The notes: generated by a model from the letters alone, not told the origin. A stretch of 49,398 bases of DNA from an uncultured Bacteroidota bacterium (GCA_903839875.1 CAIMDZ010000206.1:1-49398); one strand, 5' to 3'; counted from the first letter of the stretch, positions 1 through 9,626 are shown. Translations and numbers: made by a program.

Positions 1-246
1 CGTGAGCACCAGGATATTTCACTCGGCGCCTCCACACGTAGCGGTATCGCCTTCCTGAAATGCCTCCGCGCCTATGCATTGGTGCATGGCCGCACTTATG
101 TGATAGAGGACGATGTTAAAGACACTGCACGCGCCGTACTCGAGCATCGCCTTATATACAGGAATAAAGATGGCAAACTAAAGGCATTGGAAGGCATTAT
201 AGCTAAAGAAACTGAACGTCTGGCCCGCCTAAAACTTTATTCATAA
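1..246 (+). CDS. MoxR-type AAA ATPase, C-terminal end (5' partial)
   Basis: The open frame enters from the left edge and stops at TAA 244-246, giving 81 residues. The peptide holds the typical C-terminal lid of MoxR ATPases: LGASTRSGIAFLK, then RAYALVHGR, then a VIEDDVKD...VLEHRL segment. MoxR proteins are AAA+ chaperone-like ATPases that mature or activate partner proteins, often beside DUF58 and von Willebrand A genes. The Walker motifs lie outside the window. The next gene on the same strand starts 101 bp later and could be co-transcribed, although a repeat array fills most of the gap. The assignment rests on the lid motif only. Confidence 0.82.
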   Translation, partial: REHQDISLGASTRSGIAFLKCLRAYALVHGRTYVIEDDVKDTARAVLEHRLIYRNKDGKLKALEGIIAKETERLARLKLYS

Positions 247-278
247 TAAATACTTGTCATCATGAACCCTGCCAAACG

Positions 279-347
279 GCAACCAATCAACAAGTCAACC
301 TATCAACCTGTCAACAGATCAACTAGTCAACCTGTCAACAAGACAAC
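279..347 (+). repeat. Octamer-phased TCAAC tandem repeat ending at a start codon
   Basis: TCAAC occurs at 287, 295, 303, 311, 319, 327 and 335, exactly every 8 bp, with variable triplets between (AAG, CTA, CTG, AGA, TAG, CTG, AAG). Degenerate units flank it at 279 (GCAAC) and 343 (ACAAC). The last unit abuts the GTG start of the next gene, so copy-number change would alter its 5' untranslated region. Confidence 0.9.
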
Positions 348-2486
348 GTGAATTTTGAATTTAAAAAGTCAATCGTCCTATTATGTACACTGGCATTGAT
401 GCTCAGTGCCGGGATTTTATCTGCACAGGACGATCCTTCAAAGGCAGCAGCCAGGGCACAACAAGGCAGGGACCAGCCGCATGGACAGGCTCATGGGCAG
501 CAACCAACCATTGCCCGCCAGTTCTGGCCGCCACACCCTGCCGATAAAATGCAGCAAAGGCTCTTCGACATAGACGCCAAGCGGGCAATCGGTATAAGCC
601 CTGAAGATATGTTGCCCCGCTCCCGGGAGTTCAAGCGTATAGACAGCACTTATTATGTTGGCTGGATGATTGAAGGCCAGTATAAATATGAACATGCCGC
701 CGATTATCTGGGCTATAAAAATGCAGCTATTCCGCTTGAGCGCGCGCTCGAACTTATTGAACATGACTATTCAAAAGCGCTTGCCACCCGCACCAGCGAT
801 ATAATGGTTTTGTATCCAATCCGCCAGTTCCCGCCCGATTATACCGCAATTGCTTACTACCTGATGACCTGCTATGCAAATACCGACCAGGTAGATAAAG
901 TATATGCCCTGCTCCGCCGTACCCTTAAATATAAATTCCAGCTCCATTATGCCATGGATACCTACAATTACCTGGCCTGGACCGTGCACCGCAATCGTTT
1001 TTATACCAGTTCGAAATATTCCTTTCTTAAAAATTCTATTGACGAAAATGAACAACTGGCAAACAACTATCTCGATACATGCATATTGATGATTGAGAAA
1101 AATAAGTCAATAAACGCTCCTATAGCTCAATACCTGGGCAACTATGAAACGAATGAAAAAATGAGTGTGTACCATTACAAGAACATTCTTTACAGTTATT
1201 CATTTAATATTGATTCCGCTGATCATTATTTTGAATTGATGCGTAAGGGGGGCAGGCTGCCTCATAACAACTATGCGAACTTCCGGGTTATCTGCGGTGA
1301 TTTCAAAACTGCTGAAGAAGAATACAACCTCGCTTCCATGCAGGATGCCAGCGACAAACGGCTGCAGGAATGGGTGTACTACACATCAATTCTGGATATT
1401 TATAAATCAAAACCAAAGACAGGTGAATTACTCTCCAGGAATATGATCAAGGCTGCAGGGTCTACACCCGGTTATGGCTGGTATAATATTGCACTTGCAC
1501 GATGCATGCTCTATGACGGACAGATTACTGAATCTCAAAAATATATTGACAGGGCCGCGGAATTTAAAGAATTACACATCGGTACAACGCTCGGGCAGAG
1601 CCATTATGATTTCAGCATCCAGCTCATAAAACTCATTAACAAGGAACAGTCCTGGCAAATGGATAAGTTCGAACACCGCAACTGGTGGTATAATCCAAAG
1701 GTATTGCTGAGCATGTCGGGCAAGCTGGGTGAAAAATACCTGCAGCAATTCCTGATCATCAATCAGTTTGCCCAGAACCCCGAACGCGACAAGGTAATCT
1801 ATAAGCTCTTCTCTACCGAAAGCACTGTATCGTGGGATGAGATCTGGTACCTGGTTCATGATTTCAGCAACAAGTTCTTTATTAACCGTTTTCAAAAAGA
1901 GGCAGAGATGGATAACCGCCCCATCATCCGTAAGTATTTCCAGCTTTTTGTAGCCCGCCTTAAAATGCAGCAGGGACACTATTCAGAGGCGAAAACTATT
2001 CTCGACAAATTACTGGTTGACCCTAATACAGACCCTGAATATGAAAAACTATTTACTGCACGGGTTTTTGAGGCAGAGGCCGGGTGCGCGCAGGAACTTA
2101 AAAAAACATCGGCTCATAACGACTGGCTGTACCGTTTGTATGTACTCTATCCGCAACTGGTTCCATTTACCGGAATGCCCATGAATATGAACCTCCATAT
2201 CAGTGGCAATGCAGACCCTGTCGTTGTAAACGGATTACGGGCATGCAACATCAACTGGGTTACCAACAGCAGCATACCGGCACCCGAAGCCTATGTGATC
2301 TTTGACCGGAAAGGCGATAAAAAAAATATCACCTACTATGTGCTGGATAAAGGAGGAAACTACATAGTGCAAAAGCAGTCCTTCGCATGGCAAAAGCCTG
2401 AAGAAACAGGCGCACAGATCGCTTACCGCTTATTTAATATCGGGGGTAAAGCTGAAGAGGATGCAACTACAAAGGAGGAAAACTGA
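348..2486 (+). CDS. Secreted hypothetical protein with helical (TPR-like) repeats
   Basis: The protein has 712 residues. An N-terminal signal peptide (about residues 6-26, KKSIVLLCTLALMLSAG, probable cleavage after SAQ) predicts export to the periplasm or cell surface. The first 70 residues after it are rich in Gln and Ala and low in complexity. The rest looks alpha-helical with repeated aromatic Tyr pairs spaced like tetratricopeptide repeats (for example around 125-200 and 540-580), but no canonical repeat was verified. There is no lipobox and no T9SS sorting domain. The GTG start at 348 is chosen because it gives a complete signal peptide; it directly follows an 8-bp repeat array. Function unknown. 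Confidence 0.75.
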   Translation: MNFEFKKSIVLLCTLALMLSAGILSAQDDPSKAAARAQQGRDQPHGQAHGQQPTIARQFWPPHPADKMQQRLFDIDAKRAIGISPEDMLPRSREFKRIDSTYYVGWMIEGQYKYEHAADYLGYKNAAIPLERALELIEHDYSKALATRTSDIMVLYPIRQFPPDYTAIAYYLMTCYANTDQVDKVYALLRRTLKYKFQLHYAMDTYNYLAWTVHRNRFYTSSKYSFLKNSIDENEQLANNYLDTCILMIEKNKSINAPIAQYLGNYETNEKMSVYHYKNILYSYSFNIDSADHYFELMRKGGRLPHNNYANFRVICGDFKTAEEEYNLASMQDASDKRLQEWVYYTSILDIYKSKPKTGELLSRNMIKAAGSTPGYGWYNIALARCMLYDGQITESQKYIDRAAEFKELHIGTTLGQSHYDFSIQLIKLINKEQSWQMDKFEHRNWWYNPKVLLSMSGKLGEKYLQQFLIINQFAQNPERDKVIYKLFSTESTVSWDEIWYLVHDFSNKFFINRFQKEAEMDNRPIIRKYFQLFVARLKMQQGHYSEAKTILDKLLVDPNTDPEYEKLFTARVFEAEAGCAQELKKTSAHNDWLYRLYVLYPQLVPFTGMPMNMNLHISGNADPVVVNGLRACNINWVTNSSIPAPEAYVIFDRKGDKKNITYYVLDKGGNYIVQKQSFAWQKPEETGAQIAYRLFNIGGKAEEDATTKEEN

Positions 2487-2524
2487 TCCATCATTCGTGA
2501 TTGCGCACCGATGGAATGTTACCC

Positions 2525-4228
2525 TTAATTCTGCGCTCCTGCACTTTCATCTTCCTTGTGTTCCTCCTCAGTATTAACCGGCTCATTCGCCTCAGCTGTC
2601 ATTTCATAAGGTACTTCAGAAATATCCTTTGGCGTTTCAGTATGCTCTGCTGTAGTTGATTCAGCATGCTTACTTTCTACGGCTTTCATATCCTTCTGTC
2701 CTTGTTCATATTTGTCTTTCAGACGTTGCAGGCTTGCTGTGCTTTCTTTGATCAGATTTTCAAGGTGGGCACGAAGCTCAGCGGCTTTCTTGCCCGGTGT
2801 AATATTTTCAATGCCGTTTTTGAAGTCTGCCAGTTTTTCTTCTTCCTCTTTAATATCATCCAGCAATTTTTTCACCATGCCCTTCGCCTCTGCAGCACGG
2901 ACAACTTTTTGCGTTTCATGATATTGTTTGCGCTGTTCCCGGTTCGCATCTTTACGGGCGAAGAAATATTTTCGTGCCGCATTGAAGTCCTCCCACATCT
3001 TATCTCCATACGAACGCGGTATAGGACCTATCTTTTTCCATTCTTCCAGCAGTTCTATCATCTCGGCTGTAGTATCATTCCACTGATTTGAATTCTTAAT
3101 TCTTTCAGCCCTGTCGTAGATGGCCTTTTTCAGGTTATAATTCTGCTCCTGCACACTCCTTATTTCTCCGAAATGCAGCTTCTTTGCAATGAAAAACTGA
3201 TCCTGTGCATCCACAAATCTTTTCCACAACTCATCGCCTCTTTCACTTGGAACACGTCCTGTTTTTTTCCACTCTTCCATCATAGTGGCATAGGCCTGTG
3301 AAGTAGCATTCCATTCAGTACTTTCTTTAACAGCCTCTGCGCGCTCTACTATAGCCAGTTTCTCTTCATAATTCTTTTCCTGCTCCAGGTGTATCTTCTT
3401 CGAATGGTCGCGCTTGCGGTCAAAAAATGCGGTCTTGGCTGCAATGAACCGTTGCCACAATTCTTCATTTTTTTTGTTTATCGTATGGCCAATGGTTTTC
3501 CATTCATCAGTAAGCCGCTGAAACGTATCCGACGTCTTCTTCCAGTCTTCCGATCCGGCAATCGCTTCAGCCTGTTCCACCAGGTCTATCTTCAGGTCCA
3601 GGTTGTGGAGCATGTTCTTTTCCTCATCCTCATGATGCAGCCTTTTACGATCCTGGAATGTTTTACGCGCCGCTTCTATCCTGTTCCACAGCTTGTCATT
3701 CCTGCCTTTATCTACATGCCCTGTTTGTTTCCATTTGTCTGCAATTTCCCGGAAGGCCTGTGTGGTCTCTTTCCATTCTTCACTATCGGAAAGGCTTTCT
3801 GCAAGCTCGGTAATCTTTAATTTTGAAGCGTAATTTTCTTCTGTTAAGGTGTATAGGGTATGCTCCCAGTCATGGATCAGCGCGCCCAATTTTAAAAAAT
3901 CGCCTACTGCTAAAAGCTGGTTATTATACTCCCTGATGTGCGCTACTTTCTCAGCAAGTTTCAGTTTGTCTTCAGTTGACATCCATTCCACCTCAAGTTC
4001 CATCACTTTTGATTCCGCAACGACAAATTTTTCTTCCAGATTTTTTAAAACAACATCATGGTTTTCTTCAGAAATATTTGCAATGGTTCGCTCTTTAATA
4101 TAGGTATTGGACAGAAGGATTAACTCCCCTGTTGTTTCGAGTTTAAATAGTTCTTTACCGGCAAAAGATTGCTCATTCCACCATGCAATAAGATCATAAT
4201 TTTGTTCCTGGTTCGGTTCCTGCGACAT
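2525..4228 (-). CDS. DUF349 repeat protein
   Basis: The protein has 567 residues. At least four copies of the DUF349 unit are visible, each with the pattern EW...T..F..L...WK..G.......D.LW.RF..A...FF.RK: roughly residues 150-205, 225-280, 300-350 and 370-425. The C-terminal 130 residues are coiled coil followed by an acidic tail rich in Glu. DUF349 proteins are cytoplasmic and alpha-helical; their role is not established in Bacteroidota. It is convergent with the 712-aa gene, 38 bp apart. TTTAATAAAA occurs three times in the 195-bp AT-rich leader before the next gene. Confidence 0.88.
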   Translation of the reverse strand: MSQEPNQEQNYDLIAWWNEQSFAGKELFKLETTGELILLSNTYIKERTIANISEENHDVVLKNLEEKFVVAESKVMELEVEWMSTEDKLKLAEKVAHIREYNNQLLAVGDFLKLGALIHDWEHTLYTLTEENYASKLKITELAESLSDSEEWKETTQAFREIADKWKQTGHVDKGRNDKLWNRIEAARKTFQDRKRLHHEDEEKNMLHNLDLKIDLVEQAEAIAGSEDWKKTSDTFQRLTDEWKTIGHTINKKNEELWQRFIAAKTAFFDRKRDHSKKIHLEQEKNYEEKLAIVERAEAVKESTEWNATSQAYATMMEEWKKTGRVPSERGDELWKRFVDAQDQFFIAKKLHFGEIRSVQEQNYNLKKAIYDRAERIKNSNQWNDTTAEMIELLEEWKKIGPIPRSYGDKMWEDFNAARKYFFARKDANREQRKQYHETQKVVRAAEAKGMVKKLLDDIKEEEEKLADFKNGIENITPGKKAAELRAHLENLIKESTASLQRLKDKYEQGQKDMKAVESKHAESTTAEHTETPKDISEVPYEMTAEANEPVNTEEEHKEDESAGAQN

Positions 4229-4423
4229 AACTTTCTATTGTTTAATAAAAAACTTATAAAGCTTTCTAAGCTATGTGCAAGATAAAGCTATTTAATAAAA
4301 TACCACAACCTTTAAGAAAACAGTGTGCAGTTAATTGCCGTTTCTTATTTTTTTAATAAAAACTTAATATAAAATAAACATTTATAAGTAAAGGATTACT
4401 AACAAATTCAGGAAGGAACGAAC

Positions 4424-5176
4424 TTAATTCTGGTTTCCAAATACTTTTTTAAGCAGGTCACTTACCCTTGCTGCCGGGTTGGTTCGTATTTTAGCCTCCT
4501 CTTCTGCGATGTAAACAAATACACCATTCAATGCCCGCTCGGTAACATAGGCTGGTAAGTCGGGATTAACTTTTTTAAAGGTTGTGGGCAATTTATTGTA
4601 AGTATTGAACATGGTTGCCCAGTATTTTGTTGCATTCACCTTATCCAGAGATTCCTGGATAACCGGGCGAAATGTGTTTGTAAGGGCAGTAGTGGTCTTA
4701 TCTTTCAGGTAATTGGTAGCAGCATTATTGCCGCCTTTCAGTATGGCCATCGCATCCTGGATAGACATCTTCATAATGGCGTCAATGAAAATTTCCACAG
4801 CTTTAGTGCACGCATCTTCTGCAGCCCGATTCATGGAAAGAATAGTATTATCCACCTGGTCGCCCAGGCCTACGTCCCTCAGTGTTTTTTCTACTTTCTG
4901 TGCTTCCGGCGGCATAAGTACTTTGATCAGCGCATTGCCAAAAAAACCATCGGGCGCCGATACTTTAGAGGTAGCGTTTTTAGCGCCTACACGCAGCGCT
5001 TCCTTCAGACCATCACCTACTTCAGATTCCGACAAGCCGCTGCCACCTTTTCTGGTCAGCTTTTTTACGGACTTTCCGGGATCATTCAAAAAATCACGTC
5101 CTAACTGCGCACTGGCGCCGGCTGATACGAATACGAACAGCGCAAAAACTACAATTACCCTTGATAATGAAGCCAT
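4424..5176 (-). CDS. DUF4197 family secreted protein
   Basis: The protein has 250 residues with a signal peptide (MASLSRVIVVFALFVFVSAGASAQ). The mature part matches DUF4197 as I know it: ALRVGAKNATSKVSAPDGFFGNALIKVLMPPEAQKVEKTLRDVGLG, then a helical region including MKMSIQDAMAILKGGNNAATNYLKDKTT and FRPVIQESLDKVNATKYW. The family is periplasmic in Bacteroidota and Proteobacteria; its function is unknown. A -7 element TATCTTTG lies on the minus strand at 5199-5206, 22 nt before the ATG, supporting an independent promoter. Confidence 0.88.
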   Translation of the reverse strand: MASLSRVIVVFALFVFVSAGASAQLGRDFLNDPGKSVKKLTRKGGSGLSESEVGDGLKEALRVGAKNATSKVSAPDGFFGNALIKVLMPPEAQKVEKTLRDVGLGDQVDNTILSMNRAAEDACTKAVEIFIDAIMKMSIQDAMAILKGGNNAATNYLKDKTTTALTNTFRPVIQESLDKVNATKYWATMFNTYNKLPTTFKKVNPDLPAYVTERALNGVFVYIAEEEAKIRTNPAARVSDLLKKVFGNQN

Positions 5177-5198
5177 AAAATCTTTTATCTGATTAAAT

Positions 5199-5206
5199 CA
5201 AAGATA
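5199..5206 (-). promoter_or_regulatory. -7 promoter element (TATCTTTG) of the DUF4197 gene
   Basis: Read on the minus strand the octamer is TATCTTTG, a full match to the Bacteroidota TAnnTTTG element. It lies 22 nt upstream of the start codon. No clear TTTG -33 element was found at the usual spacing. Confidence 0.5.
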
Positions 5207-5235
5207 ATACCAAATTATTAAAAGGAAATGTGAAA

Positions 5236-7863
5236 TTAATTATGACTTCCACCGCCATTCTCTTTCCTCTGGCCGCCGCCACTGCCACCACCCGGCTGGT
5301 CATTGTCGTCTCCTTCCTTCATGTTCTTTTCCCTGTCTTCATCCGATGGCTTTACAGGTTTTCCTTTTTCAGGTCCTTTGCCTTTCTTACCGCCCATTCC
5401 GCTGTATGCGCCCTTGCCCTGGTCGGTCTTTCCGAAACGATAAGTAAACGTAATGTTACCAATCCTCGTTTCCTTAACACGGTTAATGGTTTCGCTGAAT
5501 GCAGGCAGATCGTAAGTAGTATAGGTTGTGTGTGTATTAAAAATGTCAGAGCAGTTCAATACCAGGGTGGCTTTATTTTTCCAGAAACTTTTCTTCAGCG
5601 CCACATCTATCCAGTAGGTTTCCCTCAGCTTACCCTGTGTGATCACTTTAGGCGATTCATAATTGGCATTTACCTGGAATGAAAAGTTCTCAGGCAGTTT
5701 CAGGTTGGTATTTATTTTGCCAAACCACGTAAAGCCATTGTTGTTCTTTAGCGCAGTATCCGCACTTCCCACCACAAGCTGGTTTTCAAAAAAGTTCACA
5801 TTCAGTGTTGCATCCCATGCCCTGGTCATCTGAAAATGCCCGGTACCTTCAAGCCCGTAAGTGGTGCCGGAGGCGATATTCACCGGTTTTGACAACAACG
5901 AGTTCGACGGTACATTGTACTTCACGGCAGTTGCCGCGTCAATAGGCGTTGTGATCTTTTCAATCAGGTTTTCCGTTCTGGCATAATAGGCGCTGGCAAT
6001 GAAATTATCGCCCCGGTTATCTGATTTACTGTAGCTGAATTCCACACTATTGATAAACTCAGGTATAAGTCCCGGGTTACCGGTACTTACAGTGCCCGGA
6101 TTCGAAAGGTCAACAAAAGGCAATAGCTGCATAAAGCCCGGCCTGTTGGTGCGGCGGCTGTAATTCAGATAAACGCTTTGTTTGTCGGTCAGCATGTAGG
6201 AAATAAATGCTGAAGGAAAAAAGTTGAAGAAACTGGAATGGAATGACGCCTTGCTTGCGCTGCCATTGCTTGGCAGTAATCCACTCCCGTCGTAAATCAT
6301 ATCTTCAAAACGGAATCCTGCCTGGTAACTGAACTTTCCTAACTGATCATTCCAGTTTACATAGGCCGCATGTGTTTGCTGTGAATATTTATACTTGCTT
6401 AGCAAATTATAATCGGTGCTGTCAACGCCGCCTGCCCTGCTGATTATGGGATTGTTATCACTATGGAAGTCATAAAGCTGTGATTTGAAACCCATACCCA
6501 GTTTTCCGTTTTTGGTAAATATTGGGTCGGTATAATCCGCCCATACGGTCACCGTACTATTACCGCCGGTAGCGGGTGAATTTTCTTTGATTGGATTTCT
6601 GGGATGCTTCGAAGTGTCGGTGTAATAATTGCTGGTAATGTAGTTTTGTTTCCTTGTGAAGTCAGTAAAGGCAAATGTTCCGTCCACACTCAATTCTTCG
6701 TCCTTCTTTTTGAATTTGCGCTTCCAGTCAATGGCGGATGATGAGGATAATATTTTTACCCCGAAATCTGTAGAGCGGATTTGGTGAGACACAGAGTCGG
6801 CAGGGTTTTCACCGGCTCTGTTATAAACAAAGTAGTCCGACTGGTCTTTAAAAGAAAAGCCCATTGCGTTTATGTTTTCCGTTACAGTTATTGAGTTGTA
6901 TTTGTTGGGATCAAATGTAGCCCCGATAGAACTAAATGACCCTCCGAAAGTACGTGGCACGTGCTCGTAGGTATGGTAAGATTGGCCAAGCGCGCCGGAA
7001 TCCTGCCGTTTTGTTGTCACATCGTTGAACGTATTATTCACCCTGTAGCTGCTGTTCAGGAAAACACTCCATTTACCTTTTCTTGCATTAAGGCCAAGGT
7101 TACCGTTATATTTATCGTTTGTGCCTGCACCTAATGTTGCGGTACCATTCATCCCGAAGCGGCCATCTTTCTTCGTCACTATATTGATGATACCACTGGT
7201 TCCCTGCGCGTCATATTTAGACGATGGATTGGTAATTACCTCCACATTTTCTATGCTGGCGGCAGGCAGGCTTTGTAATGCAGATGTTACATCTGCTCCC
7301 AATAAAGTGGCAGGCTTGCCATCTATTAATATCGTCACATCGCTTTTACCTCTGAGGCTTACATTGCCACTGGCATCAACTGATACCGAAGGAACATTCT
7401 GCAGCACATCCGTGGCGCTTCCTCCTGCTGTAGTAGTGTTCTTTTCAACATTGAATACCTTCTTATCTACCTTAAGTTCCATGATAGGTTTTTCACCAAT
7501 CACATTTACTTCGCTAAGCTTATTTTCACTCGTGGTTAGTTTGATTTTTCCGAGTTTTTTACCAGGTGCATCAGCCGTTACCTGAAGACTGATGATTTTC
7601 CGTTCCATTCCTATTGACTCGATTCTCAAAAGATAGCTACCACCCGTAACTCCTGAAATACTGAATGACCCGCCATCATCCGACAGCGCTCCATTCACAA
7701 CCGACGAATCGGTTTTTAACAAAGTGATAGTGGCATAGGATACAGGATTACTACTGGCATCAATCAGTTTACCGGTAATGGCTCCGGTGGTTTGCTGTGC
7801 AAATACAGGTAAGTTTACCAATAAAAGCAACAACGTAAAATGGGCATACTTTACAAATCGCAT
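5236..7863 (-). CDS. TonB-dependent-receptor-like outer-membrane beta-barrel protein
   Basis: The protein has 875 residues. A signal peptide (about 1-22) is followed by a CarboxypepD_reg-like domain (about 24-105; TTGAITGKLIDASSNPVSYATITLL), a plug domain (about 125-235, with SLRGKSDVTILIDGKPATL and TSGIINIVTKKDG) and a large beta-barrel (OMP_b-brl_3 type) ending near ITFTYRFG. No FecR or SusD partner lies next to it, so the substrate is unknown. After the last barrel strand there is an unusual tail of about 45 residues rich in Gly, Lys and Asp, so the protein does not end in the aromatic residue typical of outer-membrane barrels. It probably faces the periplasm at its C terminus. Confidence 0.88.
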   Translation of the reverse strand: MRFVKYAHFTLLLLLVNLPVFAQQTTGAITGKLIDASSNPVSYATITLLKTDSSVVNGALSDDGGSFSISGVTGGSYLLRIESIGMERKIISLQVTADAPGKKLGKIKLTTSENKLSEVNVIGEKPIMELKVDKKVFNVEKNTTTAGGSATDVLQNVPSVSVDASGNVSLRGKSDVTILIDGKPATLLGADVTSALQSLPAASIENVEVITNPSSKYDAQGTSGIINIVTKKDGRFGMNGTATLGAGTNDKYNGNLGLNARKGKWSVFLNSSYRVNNTFNDVTTKRQDSGALGQSYHTYEHVPRTFGGSFSSIGATFDPNKYNSITVTENINAMGFSFKDQSDYFVYNRAGENPADSVSHQIRSTDFGVKILSSSSAIDWKRKFKKKDEELSVDGTFAFTDFTRKQNYITSNYYTDTSKHPRNPIKENSPATGGNSTVTVWADYTDPIFTKNGKLGMGFKSQLYDFHSDNNPIISRAGGVDSTDYNLLSKYKYSQQTHAAYVNWNDQLGKFSYQAGFRFEDMIYDGSGLLPSNGSASKASFHSSFFNFFPSAFISYMLTDKQSVYLNYSRRTNRPGFMQLLPFVDLSNPGTVSTGNPGLIPEFINSVEFSYSKSDNRGDNFIASAYYARTENLIEKITTPIDAATAVKYNVPSNSLLSKPVNIASGTTYGLEGTGHFQMTRAWDATLNVNFFENQLVVGSADTALKNNNGFTWFGKINTNLKLPENFSFQVNANYESPKVITQGKLRETYWIDVALKKSFWKNKATLVLNCSDIFNTHTTYTTYDLPAFSETINRVKETRIGNITFTYRFGKTDQGKGAYSGMGGKKGKGPEKGKPVKPSDEDREKNMKEGDDNDQPGGGSGGGQRKENGGGSHN

Positions 7864-8020
7864 AAAATGTTAAATAATTGCGCAAATTTGGTCGAAATAC
7901 ATGAGAATTGCGCTGTTGGGTAAATAAAGTATTGTTAATACCGCAATGTTAAAAAAAAGAGCCGGTAATGTATATAAATAGTAAGGTTTTTGCGGTGCTC
8001 CGGGGGATTAATCACCCTTT

Positions 8021-8971
8021 TTATAACCCTATTTTCTCTTCAGTCAGATAAACATTTCTGTCAACCGCGTTCCTTACAACCAGTTCGGCAATAAAGCCTG
8101 TAAAAAAACAAAGAGTACCGAGTATCATCATTGTAAGTGAAATATAAAAAGTAGGCTTGTTCGTAACTCCATAATCCACACCCAATCTCAGCTTATCTAT
8201 GACGATCCATGCAACTAAAATAAAACCTATAAGAAAGGTAAAAGATCCCAGTGTTCCGAACAGGTGCATAGGCTTCTTGCCAAACCTGCTCACAAACTGA
8301 ATGGACATCAGGTCCAGGAACCCATTGATAAACCGCTCCCATCCGAATTTAGATACACCATATTTGCGTGGCCTGTGCTGCACTACTTTCTCACCTATCC
8401 GGTTAAAACCCGCATGCTTGGCCAGTACCGGTATAAACCGGTGCATTTCGCCATATACTTCTATGCTCTTGATCACTTTTCGTTTATAAGCCTTCAGGCC
8501 GCAATTCATATCGTGCAGCTTTATACCGCTCACCCACCTGTTCACGCCGTTATAAAGCTTCGAAGGCAGATTTTTTGTGATCGCATTATCGTACCGCACC
8601 TTTTTCCAGCCGCTTACCAGGTCATACCCATCCTCCATTACCATCCTGTACAGTTCCGGTATTTCGTCCGGACTATCCTGCAGGTCAGCATCCATAGTTA
8701 TCACTACATTGCCGGAAGCAGCTTTAAAACCTTCGTGTAAAGCAGGGCTTTTTCCATAATTGCGCTGAAATTTAATCCCTTTTATTCCTGGATAGTCGCC
8801 TGAAAGGTTTTTGATCACATCCCAGCTATTGTCCTTACTGCCATCGTCAATAAGTATTACTTCATAAGAAAACTTATTTTCCGTGCATACACGGTCTATC
8901 CATGCAACCAGCTCGGGAAGGGATTCTTCTTCATTAAAAAGGGGTACTACAATAGAAATATCAGGTTGCAT
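8021..8971 (-). CDS. Glycosyltransferase family 2, polyprenyl-phosphate type
   Basis: The protein has 316 residues. The N-terminal GT-A domain shows SIVVPLFNEEESLPELV, the IDDGSKDNSW motif and DADLQDSPDE (the DxD metal-binding motif at 94-96). The C-terminal third has two hydrophobic segments (about 235-260 and 275-302), the layout of DPM1/GtrB/ArnC-like enzymes that load a sugar onto undecaprenyl phosphate at the inner membrane. The HRFIPVLAKHAGF and VVQHRPRKYGVSKFGWERFINGFLDL stretches are characteristic of the family. The donor sugar cannot be told. It lies 157 bp from the receptor gene on the same strand. Confidence 0.9.
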   Translation of the reverse strand: MQPDISIVVPLFNEEESLPELVAWIDRVCTENKFSYEVILIDDGSKDNSWDVIKNLSGDYPGIKGIKFQRNYGKSPALHEGFKAASGNVVITMDADLQDSPDEIPELYRMVMEDGYDLVSGWKKVRYDNAITKNLPSKLYNGVNRWVSGIKLHDMNCGLKAYKRKVIKSIEVYGEMHRFIPVLAKHAGFNRIGEKVVQHRPRKYGVSKFGWERFINGFLDLMSIQFVSRFGKKPMHLFGTLGSFTFLIGFILVAWIVIDKLRLGVDYGVTNKPTFYISLTMMILGTLCFFTGFIAELVVRNAVDRNVYLTEEKIGL

Positions 8972-9070
8972 GGGCCGCTAAAATACGCATTATAAACAAA
9001 TTAACGGTTATAGACTAAAGCGAATAAGGATTTTTAACGTTTGAACCCGCAAATAGCGCCTTGCAGTTAA

Positions 9071-9607
9071 TTATTTACCGTCCTTTTGCTGGAAGCCGAT
9101 CGGTTCTATTGGCCTGTCGTGGTACTTTATGAACTGGTCAAGATAATAAAACACAGTCTCTATATCTCCGCCCTGGGCCGCCAGTTCCTTTTCTACCTTT
9201 TCCATCCGCAGCAATAAATCTTTATTGGCCATTACTACCTCCTGCATTTTAGTAAATACTCTTATAATGCGGATATTTACATTTATTGCTACTTCGCTAT
9301 TGAGTACGCTTGATAACATTGCTACCCCCTGTTCCGTAAATGCATATGGTAGATATCGAGTACCACCCCAACTTGAGGTTTCAATTTGAAACCTCAAGTT
9401 ATCAAATTCCTCCCTTGTTAACTGAAACATGAAATCGTCCGGAAAACGCATCAGGTTACGCCTCACCCTCAGATTCAAGGATTTCGTTGGTACATCATAA
9501 AGTTCTGCCAGATCGCTATCCAGCATCACTCGACACCCACGGATATGAAGTATCTTGTTGATGATATTTTCCTCTGGAATTATTTGAATGTGAGTTGTTT
9601 TACCCAT
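9071..9607 (-). CDS. ORF6N domain protein (phage antirepressor-like, DNA-binding)
   Basis: The protein has 178 residues. The ORF6N domain covers about residues 10-115: IIHKILHIRG-like start (IINKILHIRGCRVMLDSDL), AELYDVPTKSLNLRVRRN, RFPDDFMFQLTREEF and LPYAFTEQGVAMLSSVLNS. This family is found in phages and as orphan genes in Bacteroidota and is thought to bind DNA. The usual LRSQ(I/F)VTS segment is LRFQIETS here, and its codons form a perfect 31-bp palindrome at 9370-9400. The C-terminal 60 residues are a helical extension (LLLRMEKVEKELAAQGGDIETVFYYLDQFI). A -7 element TATATTTG (9627-9634) and a second related palindrome (9639-9667) lie just upstream, the right place for self-regulation. Confidence 0.9.
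   Translation of the reverse strand: MGKTTHIQIIPEENIINKILHIRGCRVMLDSDLAELYDVPTKSLNLRVRRNLMRFPDDFMFQLTREEFDNLRFQIETSSWGGTRYLPYAFTEQGVAMLSSVLNSEVAINVNIRIIRVFTKMQEVVMANKDLLLRMEKVEKELAAQGGDIETVFYYLDQFIKYHDRPIEPIGFQQKDGK
9370..9400. repeat. Perfect 31-bp palindrome inside the ORF6N gene
   Basis: Two 15-bp arms around one central base. The inner 17 bp read GGTTTCAAATTGAAACC on the coding strand, in frame GG|TTT|CAA|ATT|GAA|ACC (Phe-Gln-Ile-Glu-Thr). It resembles the palindrome upstream of this gene (9639-9667) and the one inside the Bro-N gene (18453-18477). Confidence 0.95.
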
Positions 9608-9626
9608 AACAATTCAATGGTTATTG

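Noticed and set aside
2493-2516. Possible terminator between the 712-aa gene and the DUF349 gene
   Set aside because: CCATC and GATGG could pair, but the stem is only five bases and no T-run follows.
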